Source: Mycobacterium attenuatum
GTDB lineage: Bacteria; Actinomycetota; Actinomycetes; Mycobacteriales; Mycobacteriaceae
Assembly: GCF_900566085.1 (NCBI RefSeq)
Contig: NZ_UPHT01000005.1
Span: forward strand, 36,979-100,978
DNA: 64,000 bases
Direction of reading: 5' to 3'
The notes beneath the pieces are model-generated. The model saw only the letters and a list, made by a program, of their open reading frames with translations. It had not been told where the DNA came from and ran no database searches. Position 1 is the first letter of the stretch. Each line of letters opens with the position of its first letter. Below, in pieces: positions 16,713 to 24,160 of the stretch. The position numbers and the translations under genes were made by a program.

Positions 16713-18734
16713 GTGGCCCCGGTGCGCCGCGCGGGACGGCGAGCCGTTTCGGAGCGGCCCGAGCGACACGGCGGTATCCCGGCGCTGGACGGCCTGCGCG
16801 CGATCGCCGTTGCCCTGGTTCTCGCCGGCCATGGCGGCATTCCCGGCATGACCGGCGGGTTCATCGGGGTGGACGTCTTCTTCGTCCTCAGCGGATTCCT
16901 GATCACGTCGCTGCTGCTCGACGAGCTGCGCCACACCGGCCGTATCAGCTTGACTGCGTTTTGGATTCGCCGCGCCCGACGGCTGCTGCCGGCGCTGGTC
17001 CTGATGGTGCTCACCGTTACCGCGGCGCGCGAATTCCTTCCCTACCAAGCGCTTACCGGTCTGCGCAGCGACGCCATCGCCGCCTTTCTGTGGCTGGCCA
17101 ACTGGCGGTTTGTGGCGCAGAAGACCGACTACTTCACCCAGGGTGCTCCGCCCTCACCGCTGCAGCACACCTGGTCGCTCGGGGTGGAGGAGCAGTACTA
17201 CATCGCCTGGCCGCTGCTACTGATCGCGGTGACCTTGCTGTTGGCGGCCCGCGCCAAACGCTACTTCGCCAAGACCACGGTGGGGCACGTGCGGTTCGCC
17301 GCCTTCGTGCTCGCTACCCTGGGTGCGCTGGCCTCTGCCGCCGCGGCCATCGTCTTTGTCTCGGCGACCACGCGTGACCGGATCTATTTCGGCACCGATA
17401 CCCGTGCCCAGGCCCTAATGATTGGCGCCGCGGCATCGGCTCTGCTGGTTCGGGATTGGCCTGCGCTGAACCGCGGCTGGTGCCTGCTGCGGACGCGGTG
17501 GGGCCGGCGGATCGCCCGCGTGCTGCCCGTCATCGGCGTGGCCGGCCTGGCGGCGGCGACTCACTTCGCCACTGGCAGCGTCACCGAATTCCGGCACGGC
17601 CTGCTGCTCGGCGTGGCCGTGGCCGCCGTCTTCGTGGTCGCCCCGGTGGCGATCGAGCAGCGCGGCGCGGTGGCGCGGCTGCTGGCGTGGCGGCCCTTGG
17701 TATGGCTGGGCACCATTTCGTACGGCATCTATCTGTGGCACTGGCCGATCTTCCTGGCGCTCAACGGCGAACGCACCGGATGGACCGGGTTCAAACTATT
17801 CGGGGTTCGCTGTGCCATCACCGTCGCCTTGGCCGCCGCATCGTGGTGGCTGATCGAGCAACCCATCCGGCGCTGGCGGCCGGCGCGAGTACCGCTGCTG
17901 CCGTTGGCCGCGGCCACCGTGGCGACCGCGGCCGCGGCGACCATGCTGGTCGTGCCCGTCGCAACCGGGCCCGGTCTGCGCGAAGTCGGTCTGCCGCCCG
18001 GCGTTTCGGCGGTGGCGGCGGTATCCCCGTCGCCGCCGGGGCCGAGCCGGCCCGGGCCCAATACCGGGCCGCGGGATCCCAACCGGCCATTCACCGTTTC
18101 GGTGTTCGGTGATTCGATCGGCTGGACCATGATGCACTACCTGCCACCCACGCCCGGGTTCCGATTCGTCGACCACACGGTGATCGGCTGCAGCCTGGTG
18201 CGCGGCACCCCGTATCGCTACATCGGCCAGACCCTGGAGCAAAGACCGGAATGCGACGGCTGGCCCAACAGATGGTCGGCACAGATCAGTCAGGATCAGC
18301 CCGATGTCGCGCTGCTGATCATCGGTCGGTGGGAGACCGTAGACCGGGTCAACGAAGGAAAGTGGACCCACATCGGTGACCCGACTTTCGACGGCTACCT
18401 CAACTTCGAGCTGCAACGGGCTCTCAATATCGTCGGCTCCAGCGGTGTCCGGGTGATGGTGGCCACCGTTCCCTACAGCCGCGGCGGCGAAAAACCCGAC
18501 GGCCGCCTCTACCCGGAGGACCAGCCCGACCGGGTCAATCAATGGAACACCATGCTGCGCAACACGGTTCGCGATCATCCAAATGTCGGGATCATCGATC
18601 TGAACAAGAAGCTGTGTCCTGACGGCGTTTACACCGCCAAGATCGACGGCATCCTGGTACGCAGCGACGGCGTTCACCTGACTCCAGAAGGCGTGAAATG
18701 GCTGCTGCCCTGGCTCGAGGAGTCGCTGCGGTAG
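16713..18734 (+). CDS. membrane acyltransferase 3 with C-terminal SGNH domain (OafA/Rv0111-like)
   Basis: The protein has 673 residues from a GTG. The acyltransferase-3 domain (about 20-400) begins with ALDGLRAIAVALVLAGH, with catalytic His40, followed by VDVFFVLSGFLIT and about ten membrane segments. After a Pro-rich linker, the extracytoplasmic SGNH domain has GDS with Ser468 and the D652-G-V-H655 dyad. Such proteins O-acylate cell-envelope glycans. The start is uncertain: the frame is open to 16593, and a strong GAGGAGGGG at 16581-16589 precedes an in-frame ATC at 16599, but no standard codon follows it. It matches Rv0111 in position and type. Confidence 0.9.
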   Translation: MAPVRRAGRRAVSERPERHGGIPALDGLRAIAVALVLAGHGGIPGMTGGFIGVDVFFVLSGFLITSLLLDELRHTGRISLTAFWIRRARRLLPALVLMVLTVTAAREFLPYQALTGLRSDAIAAFLWLANWRFVAQKTDYFTQGAPPSPLQHTWSLGVEEQYYIAWPLLLIAVTLLLAARAKRYFAKTTVGHVRFAAFVLATLGALASAAAAIVFVSATTRDRIYFGTDTRAQALMIGAAASALLVRDWPALNRGWCLLRTRWGRRIARVLPVIGVAGLAAATHFATGSVTEFRHGLLLGVAVAAVFVVAPVAIEQRGAVARLLAWRPLVWLGTISYGIYLWHWPIFLALNGERTGWTGFKLFGVRCAITVALAAASWWLIEQPIRRWRPARVPLLPLAAATVATAAAATMLVVPVATGPGLREVGLPPGVSAVAAVSPSPPGPSRPGPNTGPRDPNRPFTVSVFGDSIGWTMMHYLPPTPGFRFVDHTVIGCSLVRGTPYRYIGQTLEQRPECDGWPNRWSAQISQDQPDVALLIIGRWETVDRVNEGKWTHIGDPTFDGYLNFELQRALNIVGSSGVRVMVATVPYSRGGEKPDGRLYPEDQPDRVNQWNTMLRNTVRDHPNVGIIDLNKKLCPDGVYTAKIDGILVRSDGVHLTPEGVKWLLPWLEESLR

Positions 18735-18864
18735 TCAGGTGCGTGCCTGGCAGCTGTTGCGGAGGCTCCATGTCGTCGGACCGGCAATGTGTGAATGGGA
18801 GCCGGCCCCGGATTGGGCTCGACCTAGAGCGGGTCGGCGAATATTTCCCGTAGTTCGGATTCTC

Positions 18865-19314
18865 TTACCGCTGAACATATTTGAGGGCGCTGAAGCCATC
18901 GCGTGTGATCACCGTCGGAACGGCGCCGTGTTCGCGAAGCATCCGAACGATGGGAAGCCTAGCCGGCGTTGTGGTCGTCACGGCGCTGAATAAGGGGCGT
19001 TTCACCCTTATTGCTGCTGGCGTCGACGTCAGCGCCGGCATCCGGCAGGAGCCGCACTACTTCGTCGCTTTCTCCTTTGGCTGCAAAATGCAGCGCTGTG
19101 ACACCTTGCTCGTCGATGACGTTGACGTCCGCGCCGGCGTCTAACAGCCTGCGAGAGTTGGCCAGATAGATTCCACTATCTTGCGGTGGTTTTCGGCCTT
19201 CAACGCGGGATCCTTGAGTGCCGTCGTATGGTCTAGGCCCACCGGTGCGTCAATGACGGCGTAGTGCAGCGGCGTTCTGCCCGCGCCGTCACGATCGTTA
19301 TTGTTCATCGCCAT
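18865..19314 (-). pseudogene. frameshifted ankyrin-repeat protein remnant
   Basis: Ankyrin repeats are readable on the minus strand but split among three frames. From the ATG at 19314 the frame gives MAMNNNDRDGAGRTPLHYAV and ends at TAG 19141. A shifted frame continues with LANSRRLLDAGADVNVIDEQG, TALHFAAKGESDEVVRLL and DAGADVDAS, and ends at TAG 18959. A third frame carries PIVRMLREHGAVPTVITRDG to TAA 18865. The TPLHYA/TALHFAA and LLDAGADVN signatures are classical ankyrin. At least two indels have broken the gene. It sits between the acyltransferase and the M-box unit, which suggests an accessory region under decay. Confidence 0.8.
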
Positions 19315-19587
19315 TTTTGGCCGAGGGAACGGTCCCCCGGACTGTTGGGCACCGAGGGACTGGATCTCCTATCGCGCCCCTACATCAGGGTCGGAACGCG
19401 ACAAGCTGTCGAGGCAGCAGCCAGGAAGAGCGCCAGTCACAGGTGATGCTGTCCAACTCGCCTTGCAGCTCATCGGCCTGATTTGCCAGGACATGCGCCG
19501 CCGACGCCATAGCTGTGCAACTTCATCGTCAGCGGGGCCACACCGCGTCACGCACACTCACCTCGTCCGGCCTCGGCGACATCCCGT

Positions 19588-19617
19588 TTGACGAGCCGCC
19601 GATACCGGTGTAAGCAT
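19588..19617 (+). promoter_or_regulatory. probable SigA-type promoter of the M-box transcript
   Basis: TTGACG at 19588-19593 and a -10-like TAAGCA at 19611-19616 are separated by 17 bp. They lie just before the M-box aptamer, which begins at about 19630. No other promoter-like pair is apparent in 19315-19587, where I see no gene. Confidence 0.5.
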
Positions 19618-19629
19618 TAGACCCGCAAG

Positions 19630-19794
19630 CACCTCGGTAGGTGAGGCGTCTGCATGGATACAGGCCACTGACCCCGAACGTCGAGAGACGCCCCGGGTCA
19701 GGACAGCTCTTCCCGGCTTAAGGGTTGAGCCCAAGTGGCTTCCGGGCGAGGTCCGGATACGCCGTGCAGTGCCGAAGCTCCGACGAGAGGGGTG
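19630..19794 (+). ncRNA. M-box (ykoK) magnesium riboswitch aptamer
   Basis: The conserved M-box elements appear in order. The outer stem is CACCTC (19630-19635) pairing with GAGGGGTG (19787-19794). The invariant TAGGTGAGGC is at 19638-19647, then TGGATACAGGC, AACGTCGAGAGACGCC, GGGTCAGGACAG, GGCTTAAGGG, CCGGATACGCCGTGCAGTGC, and GAAGCTCCGACGA close to the 3' end. M-box RNAs fold around several Mg2+ ions and shut down downstream Mg2+ transporter genes when Mg2+ is plentiful. The first downstream transporter is the NRAMP-related gene at 20355, with two short ORFs between. The leader after the aptamer is about 285 nt and has a GGGTG/CACCC hairpin near 19830-19850 but no T-tract, so Rho-dependent or translational control is more likely than an intrinsic terminator. 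Confidence 0.93.
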
Positions 19795-19884
19795 CGCCGG
19801 CGGTTGACGTCGGGCGTTTCTGCCTCTTACGGGTGACTGTCGTGACACCCCCGTGTGTCCTGGCCGTGAGGAGGTGAGGGCGAG

Positions 19885-19959
19885 ATGAGTAGTCCGGGCG
19901 ATAGTCCGTATCCGAAATCCGTCTTGTCCCGATCCGACTCCGGCATTCCTGCCGCCTGA
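19885..19959 (+). CDS. 24-residue upstream ORF in the M-box leader
   Basis: ATG at 19885 follows a strong AGGAGG about ten bases upstream. The frame encodes MSSPGDSPYPKSVLSRSDSG plus IPAA, with prolines at 4, 8, 10 and 22. It lies between the Mg2+ aptamer and the transporter genes. Proline codons in Mg2+-transporter leaders are known to report low Mg2+ in Salmonella mgtL, where slow proline translation changes downstream transcription. A similar role here is inference. It could also be a chance ORF, but the ribosome-binding site and position argue for translation. Confidence 0.5.
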   Translation: MSSPGDSPYPKSVLSRSDSGIPAA

Positions 19960-20078
19960 GTTTCCCGGACTGTCGTTGTCGCGCAGGCAATTCCCTGCGC
20001 CTTCACGCGGCACTTGACCGGGTGCTCGTCGTGCCGGCCATTGGCGTAGTCGATCGGGCTGCTGGTAGGAGAAGACCA

Positions 20079-20273
20079 ATGACCACGATGACCACGAATT
20101 TGACTGCGACGCACAGGGTTACCCAAATGCCCGGCGGCCGGTGGCGGTCGGTGCTGCGTGCCGGCCGGCGACTGCCCGGCAAGCTGCGTGCGCCCTTCGC
20201 CATGACCGCGCAGCAGCGAACCGACGCCTACCTGGCGCGGATGCCCATTGCGATGATCACCAACCCGCGCTAA
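20079..20273 (+). CDS. 64-residue small basic protein in the M-box transcription unit
   Basis: ATG at 20079 is preceded by AGGAGAAG (TAGGAGAAGACCA). The protein starts MTTMTTNLTATHRVTQMPGG and continues with a basic stretch (RWRSVLRAGRRLPGKLRAPF) and MTAQQRTDAYLARMPIAMIT. There is no clear membrane segment. It lies 81 bases before the NRAMP-related transporter and downstream of the riboswitch, so both genes should be Mg2+-controlled. I do not recognise the family. It could be a transporter accessory peptide or simply a leader gene. Confidence 0.6.
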   Translation: MTTMTTNLTATHRVTQMPGGRWRSVLRAGRRLPGKLRAPFAMTAQQRTDAYLARMPIAMITNPR

Positions 20274-20354
20274 CCCCCACCGTTCACTACCGACTCAGCG
20301 GGCAGGCGCCGGCCGGCCCGCCGTGCCAACTTCGATGAGATAGCGAGCAATCCG

Positions 20355-22127
20355 ATGACTTCCATCACCACTCGGCACCACGGTGGCCCGCCCGGTAGCA
20401 TGTCCGGCCAAGCTCCGCCCACCCCCGTCGGGCCCGGCGCCGCCGTGGCGGACACGGCACATGCCGGCGACATCGTTGGCGCCTTCGGGCGCATCCCCCG
20501 CGGCGGCGACGGCGCCAGCCGCGGAAGGTGGTCGCGCCTGCGGACTTTGATGGTCATCAGCGGACCCGGCCTGATCGTGATGGTCGGCGACAACGACGCC
20601 GGCGGGGTCGCGACCTACGCACAGGCCGGGCAGGACTACGGAATGAGTTTGTTGTGGACGCTGACGTTGCTGATTCCGGTGCTGTATGTGAACCAGGAGA
20701 TGGTGCTGCGACTCGGTGCTGTGGCACGGGTCGGCCACGCCCGGTTGATATTCGAACGCTTCGGCAAGTTCTGGGGCGCGTTCAGTGTCGGTGATCTGCT
20801 GATACTGAACGCCCTGACGATTGTCACCGAATTCATCGGGGTGTCAATGGCACTCGGCTTCCTAGGCTGTCCCAAGGTGATCGCCGTTCCGGCCGCCGCG
20901 GTGCTGCTGTTCGCCGTGGTGGCCGGCGGTTCGTTCCGCCGCTGGGAAGCGATGATGTTCCTGCTGATCGCGGTGAACGTGGTGATCATCCCGATGGCAC
21001 TGCTGGTGCATCCGACCTTGACCGGGACCGTTGACGGACTGATGCCGCAGTTTCCCGGCGGGCTCGACGCCACAGTGCTGTTGCTGATCGTCGCGATCGT
21101 CGGCACCACCGTCGCGCCATGGCAGTTGTTTTTCCAGCAGTCCAACGTGGTCGACAAGCGCATCACCACACAGTGGATCTCTTATGCGCGAGCGGACTTG
21201 GTGCTCGGCATCGTCGTGGTGATGGTCGGCGCGACAGCGCTGATGGCGGTGACCGCCTTCGGTTTGTCCGGCAGCGCCGACGCCGGGCACTTCACCGACG
21301 CGGGGGCGGTTGCAACGGGGCTGGCGCACCACTTCAGCGGCACGGTGGGCATGCTGTTCGCGATCATCTTGCTCGACGCTTCACTGATCGGGGCCAACGC
21401 GATCGGTCTGGCCACCACCTATGCCGTCGGTGACGCCATGGGCAAGCGGCATTCACTGCACTGGAAGGTCAGCGAAGCGCCGCTGTTCTACGGCGGATAC
21501 GCCGTTCTGCTGGCGGTGTCGGCCGCCATCGCGTTCAGTCCCGACCAGGTGCTTGGCCTGGTCACTCAGGGCGTGCAAGCCCTGGCCGGCGTCCTGCTGC
21601 CGTCGGCGACCGTCTTTCTGGTACTGCTGTGCAACGATCGCGCGGTTCTGGGGCCATGGGTAAACACCATGCGGCAGAACATCATTGCCTGGTCGACGGT
21701 GTGGTGCCTGGTGTTACTGTCGCTGGCGTTGACCGCCACGACATTCTTCCCGAGCCTGTCGACGACCACGCTGGTGGCCGGGCTCGCCGCCGGAGCGGCG
21801 GCCGGCATCATCGGCGGCGCCGGCGTGCTGATCGCCGGCCGGCGAAAGGGCGATCGTCGCAAGGCGGAGACGATTTCGCGGGCATTCGGCGGCGGCCTGG
21901 ATCCGCACGACGTCGACGAACTCGACCACACCTCGCTGCTTACCCGTGCCGAGCGGCGCGCTGTTCGCCGGCAGGACCGGGCCACTTGGCGAACCCCCGA
22001 TCTGGCCACCATCGCCCGCCCAAGCATGTCGCCGGCCCGTCGTGCGGGCCTATTCACTCTGCGCGCCTACCTGGTGCTGGCAGTCGTGCTGGTCGTCATC
22101 AAGGTCGTCGAGGCCGGCCTGGCTTGA
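20355..22127 (+). CDS. NRAMP-related divalent metal transporter, probable Mg2+ (NRMT/NMT-type)
   Basis: The protein has 590 residues: a cytoplasmic N-terminus of about 60, some eleven membrane segments, and a charged C-terminal tail (LTRAERRAVRRQDRATWRTP) before a last hydrophobic helix. Canonical NRAMP Mn/Fe transporters have DPGN in TM1 and MPH in TM6. Here TM1 reads GDNDAGG (residues 78-84) and TM6 reads TVAPWQLFF, with Ala254-Pro-Trp256-Gln257 replacing Met-Pro-His-Asn. Loss of the soft-metal Met is the mark of the NRAMP-related magnesium transporters, first described in Clostridium acetobutylicum under an M-box. The M-box upstream agrees. Mg2+ uptake is therefore more likely than Mn2+ uptake. 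Confidence 0.88.
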   Translation: MTSITTRHHGGPPGSMSGQAPPTPVGPGAAVADTAHAGDIVGAFGRIPRGGDGASRGRWSRLRTLMVISGPGLIVMVGDNDAGGVATYAQAGQDYGMSLLWTLTLLIPVLYVNQEMVLRLGAVARVGHARLIFERFGKFWGAFSVGDLLILNALTIVTEFIGVSMALGFLGCPKVIAVPAAAVLLFAVVAGGSFRRWEAMMFLLIAVNVVIIPMALLVHPTLTGTVDGLMPQFPGGLDATVLLLIVAIVGTTVAPWQLFFQQSNVVDKRITTQWISYARADLVLGIVVVMVGATALMAVTAFGLSGSADAGHFTDAGAVATGLAHHFSGTVGMLFAIILLDASLIGANAIGLATTYAVGDAMGKRHSLHWKVSEAPLFYGGYAVLLAVSAAIAFSPDQVLGLVTQGVQALAGVLLPSATVFLVLLCNDRAVLGPWVNTMRQNIIAWSTVWCLVLLSLALTATTFFPSLSTTTLVAGLAAGAAAGIIGGAGVLIAGRRKGDRRKAETISRAFGGGLDPHDVDELDHTSLLTRAERRAVRRQDRATWRTPDLATIARPSMSPARRAGLFTLRAYLVLAVVLVVIKVVEAGLA

Positions 22128-22219
22128 TCTGCCGGCGCGACCGTTCGCCGATCAGGGGACGGCCGGTCGCCCGTTTGGGGGATGCGTGGATAAGAAGCGC
22201 ACGTCGCCGCGACGCTCCG

Positions 22220-22975
22220 CTATGCCACCACTTCGATCGGATCGCCCACGTTGACGGTGTTGAAGTACCAGGCGGCGTTGTCGGGGCTGAGGTTGATGCA
22301 CCCGTGGCTGACGTTGGCGTAGCCCTGCGAATTGACCGACCACGGTGCCGAATGCACATAGACACCGCTCCAAGTGACGCGAACAGCGTACGAGGCGGTG
22401 ATCAGATAACCGTCAGAAGAGTTCAGCGGGATACCGATAGTACGTGAATCCATCACCACGGTGCGCTCTTTCGACAGCGCGCTGAAGTTGCCGATCGGGG
22501 TGGGGCGGCTGGGCTTGCCCATCGATGCCGGCATCGTGCGAAGCACTTCGCCATTTCGGCTGACGGTGAACGTGTGCGCGGAGATGCTGGCCACCCCGAG
22601 CAACTCGTCGCCCGTTTCGAAGCCGTCCGTCAGCTCCTGCACACCCACCGAAATACGGGTGTGGGCCGGCCAGTAGTGGTCGGGAACCCACTGCACGACA
22701 AGGCTGTCGACCCACTCGAAATGGCCGGTCATATTGCTCGGTGACATGACGCGAATGGTCCGTTCGGCGGCGCGGCGATCCATGACCGGAGTGGCGAATG
22801 TCACCACGACGGGATGTGCCACACCCACCACCGCGCCGTTGCCGGGCAACACCGAAGCGACGCCCGGTACGGGCTGCGGCAGGGGCACCGCGGCGCTTGC
22901 CAGGGCACCCGACCCGGCCAGGGCCATCGTCGTGATTGCAACCATAACGAATAGATAACGAACTGCGTGGCGCAT
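22220..22975 (-). CDS. ldtA: L,D-transpeptidase (LdtA, LdtMt1-like)
   Basis: The protein has 251 residues from the ATG at 22975, the same length as M. tuberculosis LdtMt1. A signal/anchor segment spans about 6-29 (RYLFVMVAITTMALAGSGAL). An Ig-like domain follows, then the YkuD domain with the catalytic HGC motif: His224-Gly-Cys226 within ANVSHGCINLS. It makes 3-3 cross-links between meso-diaminopimelate residues in peptidoglycan, outside the membrane. The frame is open to 23008, but the ATG at 22975 starts a proper signal peptide. A near-perfect SigF promoter lies upstream (23030-23053), linking it to stress or stationary phase. It is divergent from oxyS. Confidence 0.94.
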   Translation of the reverse strand: MRHAVRYLFVMVAITTMALAGSGALASAAVPLPQPVPGVASVLPGNGAVVGVAHPVVVTFATPVMDRRAAERTIRVMSPSNMTGHFEWVDSLVVQWVPDHYWPAHTRISVGVQELTDGFETGDELLGVASISAHTFTVSRNGEVLRTMPASMGKPSRPTPIGNFSALSKERTVVMDSRTIGIPLNSSDGYLITASYAVRVTWSGVYVHSAPWSVNSQGYANVSHGCINLSPDNAAWYFNTVNVGDPIEVVA

Positions 22976-23029
22976 GACGGTCACCCTTCGGGACGGTGCA
23001 ATCAACACAACCGCATTCTAGTGGCTGTC

Positions 23030-23053
23030 TACCCGCCGCGTGCTGCAGCAAAC
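23030..23053 (-). promoter_or_regulatory. SigF-type promoter of ldtA
   Basis: On the minus strand GTTT (23053-23050) is followed by exactly 15 bases and GGGTA (23034-23030), the mycobacterial SigF consensus GTTT-N15-17-GGGTA. Transcription would begin near 23024, leaving a leader of about 50 nt before the ldtA ATG. Confidence 0.7.
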
Positions 23054-23227
23054 ATCTCGGACTGGCAACGTGACTTTGCTCCGATTGTCATGGCAGCGGT
23101 CCGTCGCTAGGTGTTCCCGACCCGCGGCACATGCCCCGATTTTGTAGTCTTGGGCGATTGACACTGGCTGACCGGCCTGTGACACGTTAGCCTCAGCGAG
23201 ATCGTGCTCCCGGCCGAGGAGGTGCAA

Positions 23228-24160
23228 GTGCTCTTTCGTCAGCTGGAGTACTTTGTGGCGGTCGCCCAGGAGCGGCACTTCGCGCGGGCGGCCGAGAAGT
23301 GTTACGTCTCCCAGCCCGCGCTGTCGTCGGCGATCGCCAAGCTCGAACGCGAACTCAACGTCACCCTGATCAACCGTGGCCACAGCTTCGAGGGCCTCAC
23401 CCCGGAGGGGGAGCGGTTGGTGGTATGGGCCAAGCGGATTCTCGCCGAGCACGACGCGTTCAAGGCCGAGGTGGACGCGGTGCGCTCCGGTATCACCGGG
23501 ACGCTGCGACTGGGTACCGTGCCGTCCGCCTCGACGACGGCTTCGCTGGTGCTGTCGGGGTTCTGCTCGACCCATCCGTTGGTCAAGGCGCAAATCTGTT
23601 CCCGCTTGGCCTCGACCGAGCTGTACCGCCGGTTGCGTGAGTTTGAACTGGACGCCATCATCGTGCACCCGGCGCCGGACGACAGCCGCGACGTGGATTT
23701 GGTGCCGCTGTACGAGGAGCGCCATGTGCTGATCGCGCCGGCCGACATGTTCCCCGTGGGTACATCGGCGCTGCGTTGGCCGGATGCCGCGCAGCTGCCA
23801 CTGGCATTGCTCTCACCGGACATGCGGGATCGGCAGCTGATCGACGCAGTGTTCGCCAAGCATGACATCAGGGTCAGTCCGCAGGTCGAGACGGATTCCG
23901 TCGCAGCGCTCTTCGCGCAGGTTGCCACCGGCCACTGGGCTTCCATCGTTCCCCATACCTGGCTGTGGACGACGCCGACCGGAGGCGAGGTGCGCCCGGT
24001 TCAACTGGTGGATCCGATTATCAAAGCTCAGATCGCCCTGGCCACCAACTCAAGCGGGCCGGGATCGCCCGTGGCCCGGGCGCTCGTTGCCGGCGCGCGG
24101 GAGCTGGCCCTCGACGAGTTCTTCGAAGTGCGGATGTCGGGAATCAGCCGCGGACGCTGA
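23228..24160 (+). CDS. oxyS: LysR-type regulator OxyS
   Basis: The protein has 310 residues from a GTG at 23228 with GAGGAGG six bases before it. The N-terminal winged helix (FRQLEYFVAVAQERHFARAA, YVSQPALSSAIAKLERELNV) is the LysR signature, and the remainder is the two-lobed effector domain. In M. tuberculosis the orthologous position is Rv0117, called OxyS, a regulator linked to the oxidative-stress response. Its 3' end overlaps the convergent oxcA gene by 17 bp. An ATA-N9-TAT site in the oxcA/fadD7 intergenic region suggests it, or a related LysR, controls oxalate genes. That link is inferred. Confidence 0.92.
   Translation: MLFRQLEYFVAVAQERHFARAAEKCYVSQPALSSAIAKLERELNVTLINRGHSFEGLTPEGERLVVWAKRILAEHDAFKAEVDAVRSGITGTLRLGTVPSASTTASLVLSGFCSTHPLVKAQICSRLASTELYRRLREFELDAIIVHPAPDDSRDVDLVPLYEERHVLIAPADMFPVGTSALRWPDAAQLPLALLSPDMRDRQLIDAVFAKHDIRVSPQVETDSVAALFAQVATGHWASIVPHTWLWTTPTGGEVRPVQLVDPIIKAQIALATNSSGPGSPVARALVAGARELALDEFFEVRMSGISRGR

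Noticed and set aside
19827..20126. Minus-strand frames across the M-box leader
   Set aside because: They have Arg/Pro-rich shadow composition and oppose a convincing riboswitch and promoter.
20355..22127. Reading the transporter as a canonical MntH manganese transporter
   Set aside because: The DPGN and MPH motifs are missing and the upstream element is an M-box.
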